A DNA stretch of 64,000 nt from Glycomyces albidus (GTDB lineage: Bacteria > Actinomycetota > Actinomycetes > Mycobacteriales > Micromonosporaceae), in the NCBI RefSeq assembly GCF_009451885.1, contig NZ_WIAO01000001.1, positions 1 through 64,000 of the forward strand, given 5' to 3'. The notes under the pieces were generated by a model, which did no database searches, was not told where the DNA came from, and worked only from the letters and a program-made list of their open reading frames with translations. The translations under genes and the position numbers were made by a program. This document shows positions 8,663-15,728 of the stretch, in pieces; within the stretch, counting starts at the first letter, position 1; every line of letters starts with the position of its first letter.

Positions 8663-9402
8663 CTACCTCGCCCGCCCCAACGTCAAGTACGCGAACCCCA
8701 GCAGACCCCGATGCCCCCGCAGCCACCAGTTCCGATTCCGGTCGGCCCGCGCCCGGACCTCATCGGCCCGCGGATGCCCGGGATTGGCCAGCAGCCACAC
8801 CTCCAGATCGGCCGCCAGCTCCGACTCGAGGTCGTCCCACTCCGACTGCTCGACCGCCTCGATCCGCACCGGCCGGAAACCGACACCGATCGCCGCATCG
8901 ACCAGATCCGGCAGCAGCAGCCACTCCGACACGCCCGTGTCCGGCCACATCGTCGCCAGCTCCGCCTCCGTCGGCACCCGGGTCCAGAACCCGTCCCCGA
9001 ACACCAGCCGCCCGGCTTCACCAGCGGATACAACCGCTCGAGGGCCGTCTCGCTGGAACCGAACACATGCGGGGCACCGATACAGACCACCAGATCCGCC
9101 GGCTCGGTCCACGCCTCACCCCGGTACTCGACGAACTCCACCCGCCCGTCCAGCCCCTGCTCGACCGCGGCGGCGCGGCCCCGCTCGATCAGCTCGCGAT
9201 CCGAATCGATCCCGACCGCCGTCGCACCGGGCACGGCCGCCGCCACCCGGCGCAGCAGCTCACCCAGACCGCAACCGATGTCGACGATCGTCGCCGGACC
9301 CGCCGCCGCGAGATCGGCCACCAGCCGGTCCACCCGCCACGCGGCGGCGGGGGAGTTGAACACACGATGGCCGAAACGCTTCGGCCCCTCAAGATCTGCC
9401 AC
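8663..9402 (-). pseudogene. SAM-dependent methyltransferase, interrupted by a frameshift
   Basis: Reading from GTG 9402, the first ~130 residues form a class I methyltransferase: VDIGCGLGELLRRV (motif I), VGIDSDRELIERGR, and ADLVVCIGAPHVFG. At the conserved LVKPGG the frame runs into arginine-rich nonsense, while the expected continuation RLVFGDGFWTRVPTEAELA and a good C-terminus to the TAG at 8663 lie in another frame. The break is at about 9007-9016 in a GGGCGG tract, consistent with a net loss of 1 or 4 bases. It is either a true pseudogene or a sequencing error. TACGGT lies six bases before the GTG. Confidence 0.75.
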
Positions 9403-9408
9403 CGCCGG

Positions 9409-9414
9409 ACCGTA
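9409..9414 (-). promoter_or_regulatory. -10 box, leaderless start of methyltransferase
   Basis: TACGGT on the minus strand, six bases before GTG 9402; this supports GTG over the upstream ATG at 9447. Confidence 0.5.
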
Positions 9415-9442
9415 GCAGCAACCCCGCAGCCCCGCAAACGAA

Positions 9443-9448
9443 TACACT
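9443..9448 (+). promoter_or_regulatory. -10 box, leaderless start of monooxygenase
   Basis: TACACT, seven bases, ATG at 9456. Confidence 0.5.
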
Positions 9449-9455
9449 CCACGCC

Positions 9456-9755
9456 ATGATCACCGTCCACGCCCACCTCTGGGCCCGGCCCGAGCACGCC
9501 GACGCCTACCGCGACGGCCTGCGCGCCCTCCAGGAAGCCACCCTCGCCCGCGACCCCGGCTGCCTCGCCTACGCCTTCTGGGAGAGCATCACCGAACCCG
9601 GCGCCTTCATCTGCGTCGAACAATGGACCGACCGCACCGCCCTCCAAGCCCACCTCGACGCGCCCCACCACGCCGAAGCCGACACCGCACTCGACCCCTA
9701 CCGCGCCCGCCCCGCCGACGTCCGCATCTTCGAATCCCACCCCATCGACCTCTGA
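9456..9755 (+). CDS. ABM-domain (quinol monooxygenase-like) protein
   Basis: 99 residues, the usual length of a stand-alone antibiotic-biosynthesis-monooxygenase domain. The pattern ITVHAHLWARPEHADAYRD, EATLARDPGCLAYAFWES, ICVEQWTDRTALQAHLDAPH matches the ferredoxin-like ABM fold of YgiN-type quinol monooxygenases. These are cofactor-independent oxygenases acting on phenolic or quinol substrates; the substrate is unknown here. The DinB gene begins 29 bases downstream, so the two may be co-transcribed. Confidence 0.88.
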   Translation: MITVHAHLWARPEHADAYRDGLRALQEATLARDPGCLAYAFWESITEPGAFICVEQWTDRTALQAHLDAPHHAEADTALDPYRARPADVRIFESHPIDL

Positions 9756-9784
9756 TGTCACACCCCGGTGCCACACTCGCACCC

Positions 9785-10372
9785 ATGACCGACGACGCCA
9801 AGACCATCCTCAAGCACTACCTCCAGACCGCCCGCGAAGCCCTCCTGTGGAAACTCGACGGCCTGGGGGAGTACGACCTGCGCCGACCCCTCACCCCCAC
9901 CGGCACCAACCTCCTCGGCCTCGTCAAGCACTGCGCCTCCACCGACGTCGAATACCTCGGCCTGTGCTTCGGCCGGCCCTTCCCCGACCCGCCCGCCTGG
10001 TTCGCCCTCATCGAAACGGTCCCCAACATCGAGATGTGGGCCGCCCCGGAGGAGACCACCGAATCCATCACCGGCCTCTACCGGCGCGTCTGGGACCACG
10101 CCAACGCCACCATCGACGCCCTCGACCTCGACGCCACCGGCACCGTCCCCTGGTGGCCTGAAGAACGCCGCACCGTCACCCTCCACCAGATCCTCGTCCA
10201 CATGATCGCCGAGACCAACCGCCACGCCGGCCACGCCGACATCGTCCGCGAGACCATCGACGGCGCCGCCGGCCTCCGCCCCGGCAACACCAACCTCCCC
10301 GGCGACGACATCGACTGGCCCGCCTACCGCGACCAGGTCGAACAGGCCGCCCGCCAAGCCGCCGCCCGCTGA
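9785..10372 (+). CDS. DinB/DUF664-family protein
   Basis: 195 residues from the ATG at 9785. The sequence KTILKHYLQTAREALLWKLDGL, then LVKHCASTDVEYLG and HQILVHMIAETNRHAGHADIVRE, is that of DUF664/DinB four-helix proteins. The metal-binding histidines are H in VKH, H in LVHM and H in NRHAGH. Such proteins often act as thiol-dependent transferases in mycothiol-producing bacteria, but the substrate is unknown. It is followed by a perfect 14-bp hairpin. Confidence 0.88.
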   Translation: MTDDAKTILKHYLQTAREALLWKLDGLGEYDLRRPLTPTGTNLLGLVKHCASTDVEYLGLCFGRPFPDPPAWFALIETVPNIEMWAAPEETTESITGLYRRVWDHANATIDALDLDATGTVPWWPEERRTVTLHQILVHMIAETNRHAGHADIVRETIDGAAGLRPGNTNLPGDDIDWPAYRDQVEQAARQAAAR

Positions 10373-10388
10373 CCACCCCAAACCGGTA

Positions 10389-10426
10389 GCGTGCCACCGA
10401 GCACGGTCGCCCGCTCGGTGGCACGC
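10389..10426 (+). terminator. 14-bp stem hairpin after DinB gene
   Basis: GCGTGCCACCGAGC and GCTCGGTGGCACGC, perfect complement around a 10-base loop, 17 bases past the stop. No U-run. Confidence 0.6.
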
Positions 10427-10589
10427 CGGGCGCCCAACACCGAATCACCCGAAGCCCCGCCCCACCTCGGCCCAACGGCCGCGCCGCCCAGCCCAACATG
10501 CCGGGAGCCCGGCAGCACCAGCCACCAAGCCCCCGCAACCTCGCCCCGAAACAGACAAAACACCCGCTCCGGCGGGCGGGGGAGTACCC

Positions 10590-11684
10590 CTACGACTGCA
10601 AGCGCGCCTCCGCCGCCAAGGCACGCTCACGCCACGACTCCACCTCGGCCCGCGCCGCCGCACCCGCCGCCTCGGCCGACTCCAGGCGCGAGCCCAGCAC
10701 CCGCTGATCCGCGACCGCACCGGCCAGCGACTCGCGGACCGCCGCCAGCTCACCGTCACGCACCTCCAACAGACCCGAGCGCTCCGCGGCGGCGGCCGCC
10801 GCCTGCTCCGCGTCCCGCCGCGCCACCGCCAACTCCGCCACCAGCGACTCCACCCGCGACCGCTCCCGGTCCCGCTCGACCATCACCGCTGACACCCGCG
10901 ACTCGGCCCGCTCCAGCGCCGCCTCACCGGCCCGCAGCGCCTCCGCCGCCTCCGCAGCCACCTGATCGGCCCGCGCCCGAGCCGCCTCCGCCTCACCACG
11001 AGCCGCAGCGGCCGCCTGCTCGGCCTCCGCGCGCCCCGCCACCGCGGCATCCCGCTCCAGCACCGCACCCGCGGCCGCCTCCCGCGCCCGCTCCGCCTCG
11101 GCCGCCGCCGCATCGCGTTCGGCCACCGCAGCCGACGCCTCGGCCAGCGCCCGCGACACCTCCTCGCGCGCCGCCTCCGCGTCCTTCACCGCCGCGACCC
11201 TTGCCGCCACCGCCTCCTTCGCCCGCGACGCACTCGCCTCCGCGACCGCCGACACCCGCTCGACCTCCGACCGGGCCGCCGCGAACTCATCGCGCAGCGC
11301 CGCCGCCCGGCCGGCCACCTCGTCCCGCTCGGCCCGCGCCGCCGCCACCGCACTGGCGGCCTCCGACCGCACCTCGGCGATCCGCGCCTCGACCTCCGCC
11401 GGATCCGTCTCCGCCCGCAGCGCCTCCGCGAGCGGCGCCAGCGCCGACGCCATCGACTGCTCGATCTGCTCGTACAGCTCCTCGGCCCGCGCGAGCGCCC
11501 CTTCGAGCCCGGGGGTCGCGCGGCGCAGCTCGCGCTGGCGCTTGGCCTGCGAGGCGCAGTCGCCGTCGGCGCAGTACAGGCGCGGGCGCCCGCGGCCCGG
11601 GGTCTGCGGGATCGGCGTGCCGCAGCGCTTGCACAGCGTCACGTGCTTCGCGGCGGCCTGGACGGTTGCATCGGTTTTCGTCAT
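10590..11684 (-). CDS. Zinc-finger coiled-coil protein
   Basis: 364 residues. The N-terminus carries a four-cysteine knuckle, C18-x2-C21 and C38-x4-C43, embedded in CKRCGTPIPQTPGRG and LYCADGDCASQAKRQREL. This resembles short zinc motifs in replication- or plasmid-linked DNA-binding proteins. Residues ~60-364 are one long Ala/Glu/Arg coiled coil (for example ERDAAAAEAERAREAAAGA). The architecture recalls KfrA-like DNA-binding coiled coils, but no KfrA HTH is visible, so this is only an analogy. The promoter lies in an AT-rich patch. Confidence 0.75.
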   Translation of the reverse strand: MTKTDATVQAAAKHVTLCKRCGTPIPQTPGRGRPRLYCADGDCASQAKRQRELRRATPGLEGALARAEELYEQIEQSMASALAPLAEALRAETDPAEVEARIAEVRSEAASAVAAARAERDEVAGRAAALRDEFAAARSEVERVSAVAEASASRAKEAVAARVAAVKDAEAAREEVSRALAEASAAVAERDAAAAEAERAREAAAGAVLERDAAVAGRAEAEQAAAAARGEAEAARARADQVAAEAAEALRAGEAALERAESRVSAVMVERDRERSRVESLVAELAVARRDAEQAAAAAAERSGLLEVRDGELAAVRESLAGAVADQRVLGSRLESAEAAGAAARAEVESWRERALAAEARLQS

Positions 11685-11690
11685 GCCCGC

Positions 11691-11696
11691 ATCTTA
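11691..11696 (-). promoter_or_regulatory. -10 box, leaderless start of coiled-coil gene
   Basis: TAAGAT on the minus strand, six bases before the ATG at 11684. Confidence 0.6.
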
Positions 11697-11697
11697 A

Positions 11698-11732
11698 CAT
11701 TATTTATTTCCGGTATTGATATTTAAATAATG
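11698..11732. repeat. AT-rich inverted repeat over the coiled-coil promoter
   Basis: CATTATTTA at 11698-11706 and TAAATAATG at 11724-11732, a perfect 9-bp inverted repeat with a 17-base spacer. It lies directly upstream of the -10 box. The AT content is strikingly high for this genome. A repressor or autoregulation site is plausible. Confidence 0.55.
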
Positions 11733-11944
11733 GAAAAACAACGCCATCCCGCCTGGATACATAACTCACGAGAAGTGCCGTTCCCGCAAGTAATGAGTGT
11801 TTCGGCCCGGACCGGACCAACCGCGCTCGGCGGCGCCGTTCGTCGGGTCGGCGGCCTTTCGGCGCGATCGGACCGCCGATGCAGTCCTCGGCCGAGTCGG
11901 CGGCGGCCGGGAAGGGCGCGAGACCTCCCGCGGCGGGTGACATC

Positions 11945-12139
11945 ATGTGCCACGTGACAATCGTCGATGCCGTCACCTGGTTCAGCGAAGAAGAGTTCTC
12001 CGGTATCAAGTGGCTGTCGCTGGCACAAGTGCTCGACGAACCGATCGAGACCCTCGATCCGCACCTGCACCGTTTCACCGCCAAACTCGTCGACACACTC
12101 GAGCGGCGGATGCCGTCTGCACCGGGAACGGACAGCTGA
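11945..12139 (+). pseudogene. C-terminal remnant of a Nudix hydrolase
   Basis: About 64 residues (from the ATG at 11945). The section WFSEEEFSGIKWLSLAQVLD followed by LDPHLHRFTAKLVDTL closely resembles the end of MutT/Nudix hydrolases, where a substrate-side WF..EF..I.W segment precedes a conserved DPHMHRF helix. The catalytic Nudix box (GX5EX7REUXEE) is missing, and none appears in any frame upstream. The fragment follows the AT-rich patch, suggesting that the 5' part was lost by deletion or recombination. Probably inactive. Confidence 0.5.
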
Positions 12140-12215
12140 GGCCGGTGCGGGCGCGCGGCCGTGATCTATGCTCGCGTGGATTCGAAACGAGATCCGGTGG
12201 AGACGAGGCGGCCCT

Positions 12216-13160
12216 GTGAATGCGACGATGCGAGCGGTGACCCAATCGGTGCTCGGCGGGACCGAGGTCCTGCGGCTCGAGGACGTGGCGCGCCCTGAGC
12301 CGTTCTACGGCGAAGTGCTCGTGCGGGTGCACGCCGCGAGCCTCAACCCGGTCGACCCGGCCGCACGCGAGATCGGCCTGTACATCGGCGAGCCGCCGTT
12401 CACGCTCGGCTGGGACGTCTCGGGCGTCGTCGAACAGGTCGGCATCGGCGTCACCAGGTTCCGCGTCGGCGACGAGGTGTTCGGCATGCCCCGGTTCCCG
12501 CACCGCGCCGGCGCGCACGCCGAGTACCTGACGGCCCCCGCGCGCGACCTCGCCCTGAAACCCGCGTCCCTGTCGCACGTGGAGGCCGCCGCGCTCCCGC
12601 TGACGGGCCTGACCGCGTGGCAGTCGCTCATCCCCCGCGCCCGGATCCGAAAAGGACAGACGGTGCTGATCCACGCCGCCGCCGGCGGGATCGGGCACCT
12701 CGCCGTCCAGATCGCCAAGTCGGCAGGCGCCCGCGTCATCGGCACCGCGAGCGCGGCCAACCGCGAGTTCGTGCTGGGCCTGGGCGCGGACGAAGTGGTG
12801 GACTACCGGAACGAGGACTTCACGAAGGCCGTCGAGGACGTGGACGTCGTGCTGAGCACGCTGGGCGGCGACGTGGCGGAGCGGTCGGTGTCGGTGATCC
12901 GGGACGGCGGGACGCTGCTGCAGATGCACTACTCGACGCGGGACCGGGCCTTCCCGGAGGCGGTGCGGCGCGGGATCGACACGCGGTTCCAGTTGGTGGA
13001 GCCGGACGGGTCGGGTCTGGAGGCGCTGGCGGACCTGGTGGAGCGGGATCTGCTGCGGGTGCATGTGGCGCGGGTGTTCGCTCTGGAGGAGTTCGCTGCG
13101 GCGCATGCGTTGATGGAGGCGGGCGGGTTCGCGGGGAAGCTGGTGTTCGGCCTGGTCTGA
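12216..13160 (+). CDS. NADP-dependent quinone-oxidoreductase-like MDR enzyme
   Basis: 314 residues from the GTG at 12216, preceded by GAGG at 7 bases. A GroES-like domain (VRVHAASLNPVDPAAR, FTLGWDVSGVVEQVG, FRVGDEVFGMPRFP) is followed by a Rossmann domain with VLIHAAAGGIGHLAVQIAK, the NADPH-binding AAxGGVG motif of zinc-free quinone oxidoreductases. No zinc-ligand cysteines are visible. It probably reduces a quinone or enone using NADPH. Codon endings shift from mainly C to mainly G or T in the last third, after about 12,840. Confidence 0.88.
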   Translation: MNATMRAVTQSVLGGTEVLRLEDVARPEPFYGEVLVRVHAASLNPVDPAAREIGLYIGEPPFTLGWDVSGVVEQVGIGVTRFRVGDEVFGMPRFPHRAGAHAEYLTAPARDLALKPASLSHVEAAALPLTGLTAWQSLIPRARIRKGQTVLIHAAAGGIGHLAVQIAKSAGARVIGTASAANREFVLGLGADEVVDYRNEDFTKAVEDVDVVLSTLGGDVAERSVSVIRDGGTLLQMHYSTRDRAFPEAVRRGIDTRFQLVEPDGSGLEALADLVERDLLRVHVARVFALEEFAAAHALMEAGGFAGKLVFGLV

Positions 13161-13245
13161 TCCCCCGGGCTCGTGTTGCGGATTCTGCCGCCTGGGCGGG
13201 TGGGCGCTGCGACGATGGCGGTAGGTCGGACGGAAGGAGTCTGCG

Positions 13246-13656
13246 ATGGGTTCGATCCTCAATCCGTACGTGTCGTTCAACGGGAACGCGCGGGAGGCGA
13301 TGGAGTTCTACCAGTCGGTGCTCGGCGGTGACTTGAAGGTCATGACGTTCGGTGAGTCGGGGGTGCCGGACGCGCCGCCGGAGCAGGTGATGCACGCGCA
13401 GTTGACGTCGGCGGACGGGTTCACGGTGATGGCGTCGGACACGCCGCCGGGGATGCCGTACCAGCCGGGGCAGAACATCTCCATCAGCATCTCCGGGGAG
13501 CCGGGCGACGCGGCGACGCTGCGGCGGTACTTCGAGGGGCTCTCTGAGGGCGGGTCGGTGAACATCCCGCTGGAGAAGCAGATGTGGGGCGACGAGTTCG
13601 GGGCGCTGGTGGACCGGTTCGGGATCGGGTGGATGGTCGACATCGCGACCGAGTAG
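13246..13656 (+). CDS. VOC-superfamily (PhnB-like) protein
   Basis: 136 residues; GGAAGGAG stands about 7 bases before the ATG. The pattern NPYVSFNGNAREAMEFYQSVLGG, then HAQLTSADGFTVMASDTP and ISISISGEPGDAATLRRYFEGL, ending in WGDEFGALVDRFGIGWMV, is that of PhnB/glyoxalase-like VOC proteins. The usual metal ligands are partly present (H in MHAQL). Function within the superfamily cannot be assigned. A perfect 13-bp hairpin lies just downstream. Confidence 0.9.
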   Translation: MGSILNPYVSFNGNAREAMEFYQSVLGGDLKVMTFGESGVPDAPPEQVMHAQLTSADGFTVMASDTPPGMPYQPGQNISISISGEPGDAATLRRYFEGLSEGGSVNIPLEKQMWGDEFGALVDRFGIGWMVDIATE

Positions 13657-13671
13657 GCGCGGGGTGTGGCG

Positions 13672-13705
13672 AACGGTGGGCGGGGCTTGGGTCCCGCCCA
13701 CCGTT
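13672..13705. terminator. Hairpin between convergent VOC and small-protein genes
   Basis: AACGGTGGGCGGG and CCCGCCCACCGTT around an 8-base loop. Perfect 13-bp stem, weak T content after it. Confidence 0.6.
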
Positions 13706-13976
13706 GCTTGTGGGAATCGCGCTTGGGGCTGCGGCGGGCGTTGGGCGGCGAGGGCGGCGTCCTGGCGGGGGTCGGGCTTCTCCCCCGGTGTCGGGTGGTC
13801 GTCGCCGGCGCTGGTGGCGATGGTGCCGGCTTCGGGTTCGGGTGCGACGAGTCCTCGGCGTCCGCGTTCGCGGCAGGCATCGAGGGTGGTGTCGGGGTTG
13901 ACCGCGGCTTCGGCCGGGGCTTGCGTGGACGGCTGGTCCCCCGCGGCCGGCATGCCGAGTCGGACCCGCGTGAGGA
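13706..13976. other. Intergenic stretch, no confident gene
   Basis: About 270 bases, part of a 320-base gap between gene ends. A minus-strand open frame gives a Pro/Ala/Gln-rich peptide beginning MPAAGDQPSTQ without a ribosome site, and I cannot support it as a gene. Confidence 0.45.
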
Positions 13977-14201
13977 TTATTTCCGCTGGTTGCGGGGGTG
14001 GTTGCGGGCGGTGCGCTCGTTGCCGAACTTGTAGGCGCCGGTCCAGCGGGCCATGACGAGCTGGGGGTCGCCGGCGGCGACTTCGGCGAGGAACTTCGCG
14101 GCGCGGGGGCCGCGCAGGGTCGCGGCCTCGCGGCCGCGGTGGGTGATCACCACGGTGCCGTCGCCGTTCTCGCGGAAGGAGAACCCGCCGGGCGCGTTCA
14201 C
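13977..14201 (-). CDS. Small conserved actinobacterial protein coupled to rhomboid
   Basis: 74 residues from a GTG that overlaps the TGA stop of the rhomboid gene (GTGA). The sequence (FSFRENGDGTVVITHRGREA, ATLRGPRAAKFLAEV, QLVMARWTGAYKFGNERTA, basic tail RNHPRNQRK) matches a short conserved family that I recall from Streptomyces and relatives, of unknown function. The overlap indicates translational coupling, so the peptide is made with the protease. The basic C-terminus could contact nucleic acid, but that is speculation. Confidence 0.75.
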   Translation of the reverse strand: MNAPGGFSFRENGDGTVVITHRGREAATLRGPRAAKFLAEVAAGDPQLVMARWTGAYKFGNERTARNHPRNQRK

Positions 14202-14800
14202 GGCTGGGCCCGGGCGCGGCGGGCGCGTGCGACGGCGATCGCGGCGAGGATGCCGCCGGCGAACCCGAACAGGTGCGCCTGCCAGGACACGAACGGGCTG
14301 GTCGGCAGGACGCCCCAGATAAGGGATCCGTACACCAGGAACACCAGCAGTGCGATGAGGAAGTCGCCGAGGCGGCGCATGAAGAGCCCGCGCGCCAACA
14401 GGTACCCGAACAGTCCGAACACGACTCCGGAGGCACCGACGGTCACCGTGTTTGGCGGCGAGATCAGCCACACGCCGAGCCCGGAGACGACCAGGGCGAC
14501 CGCCAGCGCGGTCCACATGCCGGGGCGGTCGCGGAGGGCGGCGATGACGCCCATGACGGCGAGGGGGACGGTGTTGGCGGCGAGGTGGGCGGGGTCGGCG
14601 TGGAGGAAGGGGGCGGCGAGGATGCCGGGGAGGAGGCCGTCGAGGGTGCGGGGGGTGATGCCGTGGGCGGTGAGGTGGGCGGGGAGGAAGAGGTCGGTGA
14701 TGAGGACGGCCCAGAGGAGGGCGATGAGGGCGCCCCAGGTGGTGAGGGCGGTGCGGAGGGGGTGTCGGGTGCGGGGTGCGGGTGGGACGGGGAGGGTCAC
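14198..14800 (-). CDS. Rhomboid-family intramembrane serine protease
   Basis: 200 residues; GAGGAG lies before the GTG at 14800. Six hydrophobic helices are visible. The active-site pair is clear: the serine in VTVGASGVVFGLFG (S124) and the histidine in SWQAHLFGFAGG (H176). H72 and N76 in HADPAHLAANTVPL are the oxyanion-side residues. The enzyme should cut membrane-spanning substrates within the bilayer; the substrate is unknown. The stop overlaps the start of the downstream 74-residue protein. Confidence 0.92.
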   Translation of the reverse strand: MTLPVPPAPRTRHPLRTALTTWGALIALLWAVLITDLFLPAHLTAHGITPRTLDGLLPGILAAPFLHADPAHLAANTVPLAVMGVIAALRDRPGMWTALAVALVVSGLGVWLISPPNTVTVGASGVVFGLFGYLLARGLFMRRLGDFLIALLVFLVYGSLIWGVLPTSPFVSWQAHLFGFAGGILAAIAVARARRARAQP

Positions 14801-14950
14801 TGCGGCTCCTCGTGTGGGTTCGGGTGGTGGTGTGAAGGGTAGTCGGAGGGCGCATGTGGGGGTGGGGGCGGTGGTGCTTAGGCTGGTGGGGTTTGTGGTG
14901 CCGGCGCGGTGTGCCGGTTGGTTTCGTGGGTCGCCGGGGGCGGCTCGGAT

Positions 14951-15400
14951 GTGAAGGATGTGAGTGTGTTGGTGCAGGTCGGTGACGGTGTCGAGGTGTC
15001 GGTGTCGGCGGAGCTGGGTGCGAAGCCGGTGGTGGGGGTGCCGGATGCGGCGGCTCCGGCGGGGCTGTTGACGTTCGATGTGGTGGAGGGTTCGGGTGCG
15101 GTGGCGCAGGCCGGGGATGCGGTCGCGGTGCAGTATGCGGGGTTCAACTGGTCGAACGGTCGGGAGTTCGATGCGTCGTGGAATCGGGGGGCGCAGCCGT
15201 TCACGGTGTCGCCGTTGGGTTCGGCGCCGGTGATTCAGGGGTGGAATGACGGGTTGGTGGGGGCGCGGGTCGGTGGCCGGCGTCTGATCGTGATTCCGCC
15301 GGAGCTGGGGTACGGTGCGTCGGGTGCGGGCGGTGTGATCGGTCCGAATGAGACGCTGGTGTTCGTGGTCGACGTGGTGTCGGTGAACGGCAAGTCGTAG
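14951..15400 (+). CDS. FKBP-type peptidyl-prolyl isomerase
   Basis: About 149 residues from GTG 14951; other GTGs at 14909 and 14960 are possible starts. The FKBP core is clear: LLTFDVVEGSGAVAQAGDAV, VQYAGFNWSNGREFDASW, PVIQGWNDGLVGARVGGRRL, VIPPELGYGASG, and NETLVFVVDVVSV. It lacks a signal peptide, so it is probably a cytosolic prolyl isomerase. Codons often end in G or T, unlike genes of the first 12 kb. A strong terminator follows. Confidence 0.9.
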   Translation: MKDVSVLVQVGDGVEVSVSAELGAKPVVGVPDAAAPAGLLTFDVVEGSGAVAQAGDAVAVQYAGFNWSNGREFDASWNRGAQPFTVSPLGSAPVIQGWNDGLVGARVGGRRLIVIPPELGYGASGAGGVIGPNETLVFVVDVVSVNGKS

Positions 15401-15412
15401 GTGTTCGTGTGG

Positions 15413-15446
15413 GAGGGGCCGCCGGGTGGCGGCCCCTCTTCTTTTG
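15413..15446. terminator. Rho-independent terminator, convergent genes
   Basis: GAGGGGCCGCC, loop GGGT, GGCGGCCCCTC, then TTCTTTTG. Perfect 11-bp stem with a T-rich tail on the plus strand, between the FKBP gene and the MoaD-like gene. Confidence 0.8.
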
Positions 15447-15449
15447 TGT

Positions 15450-15728
15450 TCATCCTCCGGCGATGGAGGGGAGGATGTGGATGTCGTGGTGGCCGAGTGG
15501 TGTGTCGAGTCCTTGGAGGCGGCGGGATTCGTCGTCGCCGATGTAGATGTTGACGTAGCGGCGCAGTTTCCCTGATTCGTCGCGCAGGCGTCTGGCGAGG
15601 CGGGGGTGGGTGCGGGCGATGCCGTCGAGGAGGTCGGCGAGTGTGGCGTGCTCGTCGAGGTCGACGGTGAGGTGGCGGTTGCCGCCGCATTCGGAGGCGA
15701 GTGCGGCGGGGATCTTGACGTCGACCAT
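15450..15728 (-). CDS. MoaD/ThiS-like ubiquitin-fold protein
   Basis: 92 residues, start ATG 15728 overlapping the stop of the upstream propeller gene (ATGA). Beta-grasp features: VDVKIPAALASECGGNRHLTV, ATLADLLDGIARTHPRLARRL, YVNIYIGDDESRRL, and the C-terminal GG of MoaD, ThiS and SAMP proteins, here IHILPSIAGG. Such tails are adenylated and then thiocarboxylated or conjugated by E1-like enzymes; no E1 is in this window. Coupling to a BNR-propeller gene is a combination I recall from other actinobacteria. Confidence 0.88.
   Translation of the reverse strand: MVDVKIPAALASECGGNRHLTVDLDEHATLADLLDGIARTHPRLARRLRDESGKLRRYVNIYIGDDESRRLQGLDTPLGHHDIHILPSIAGG

Noticed and set aside
10391-11719. A Pro/Arg-rich plus-strand frame opposite the coiled-coil gene
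   Set aside because: The composition is typical of a complement reading of an Ala/Glu-rich coiled coil; no start signal or domain.
13706-13976. A minus-strand peptide MPAAGDQPSTQ with a Pro/Gln-rich continuation
   Set aside because: No ribosome site or -10 box, and the composition looks like noncoding sequence.
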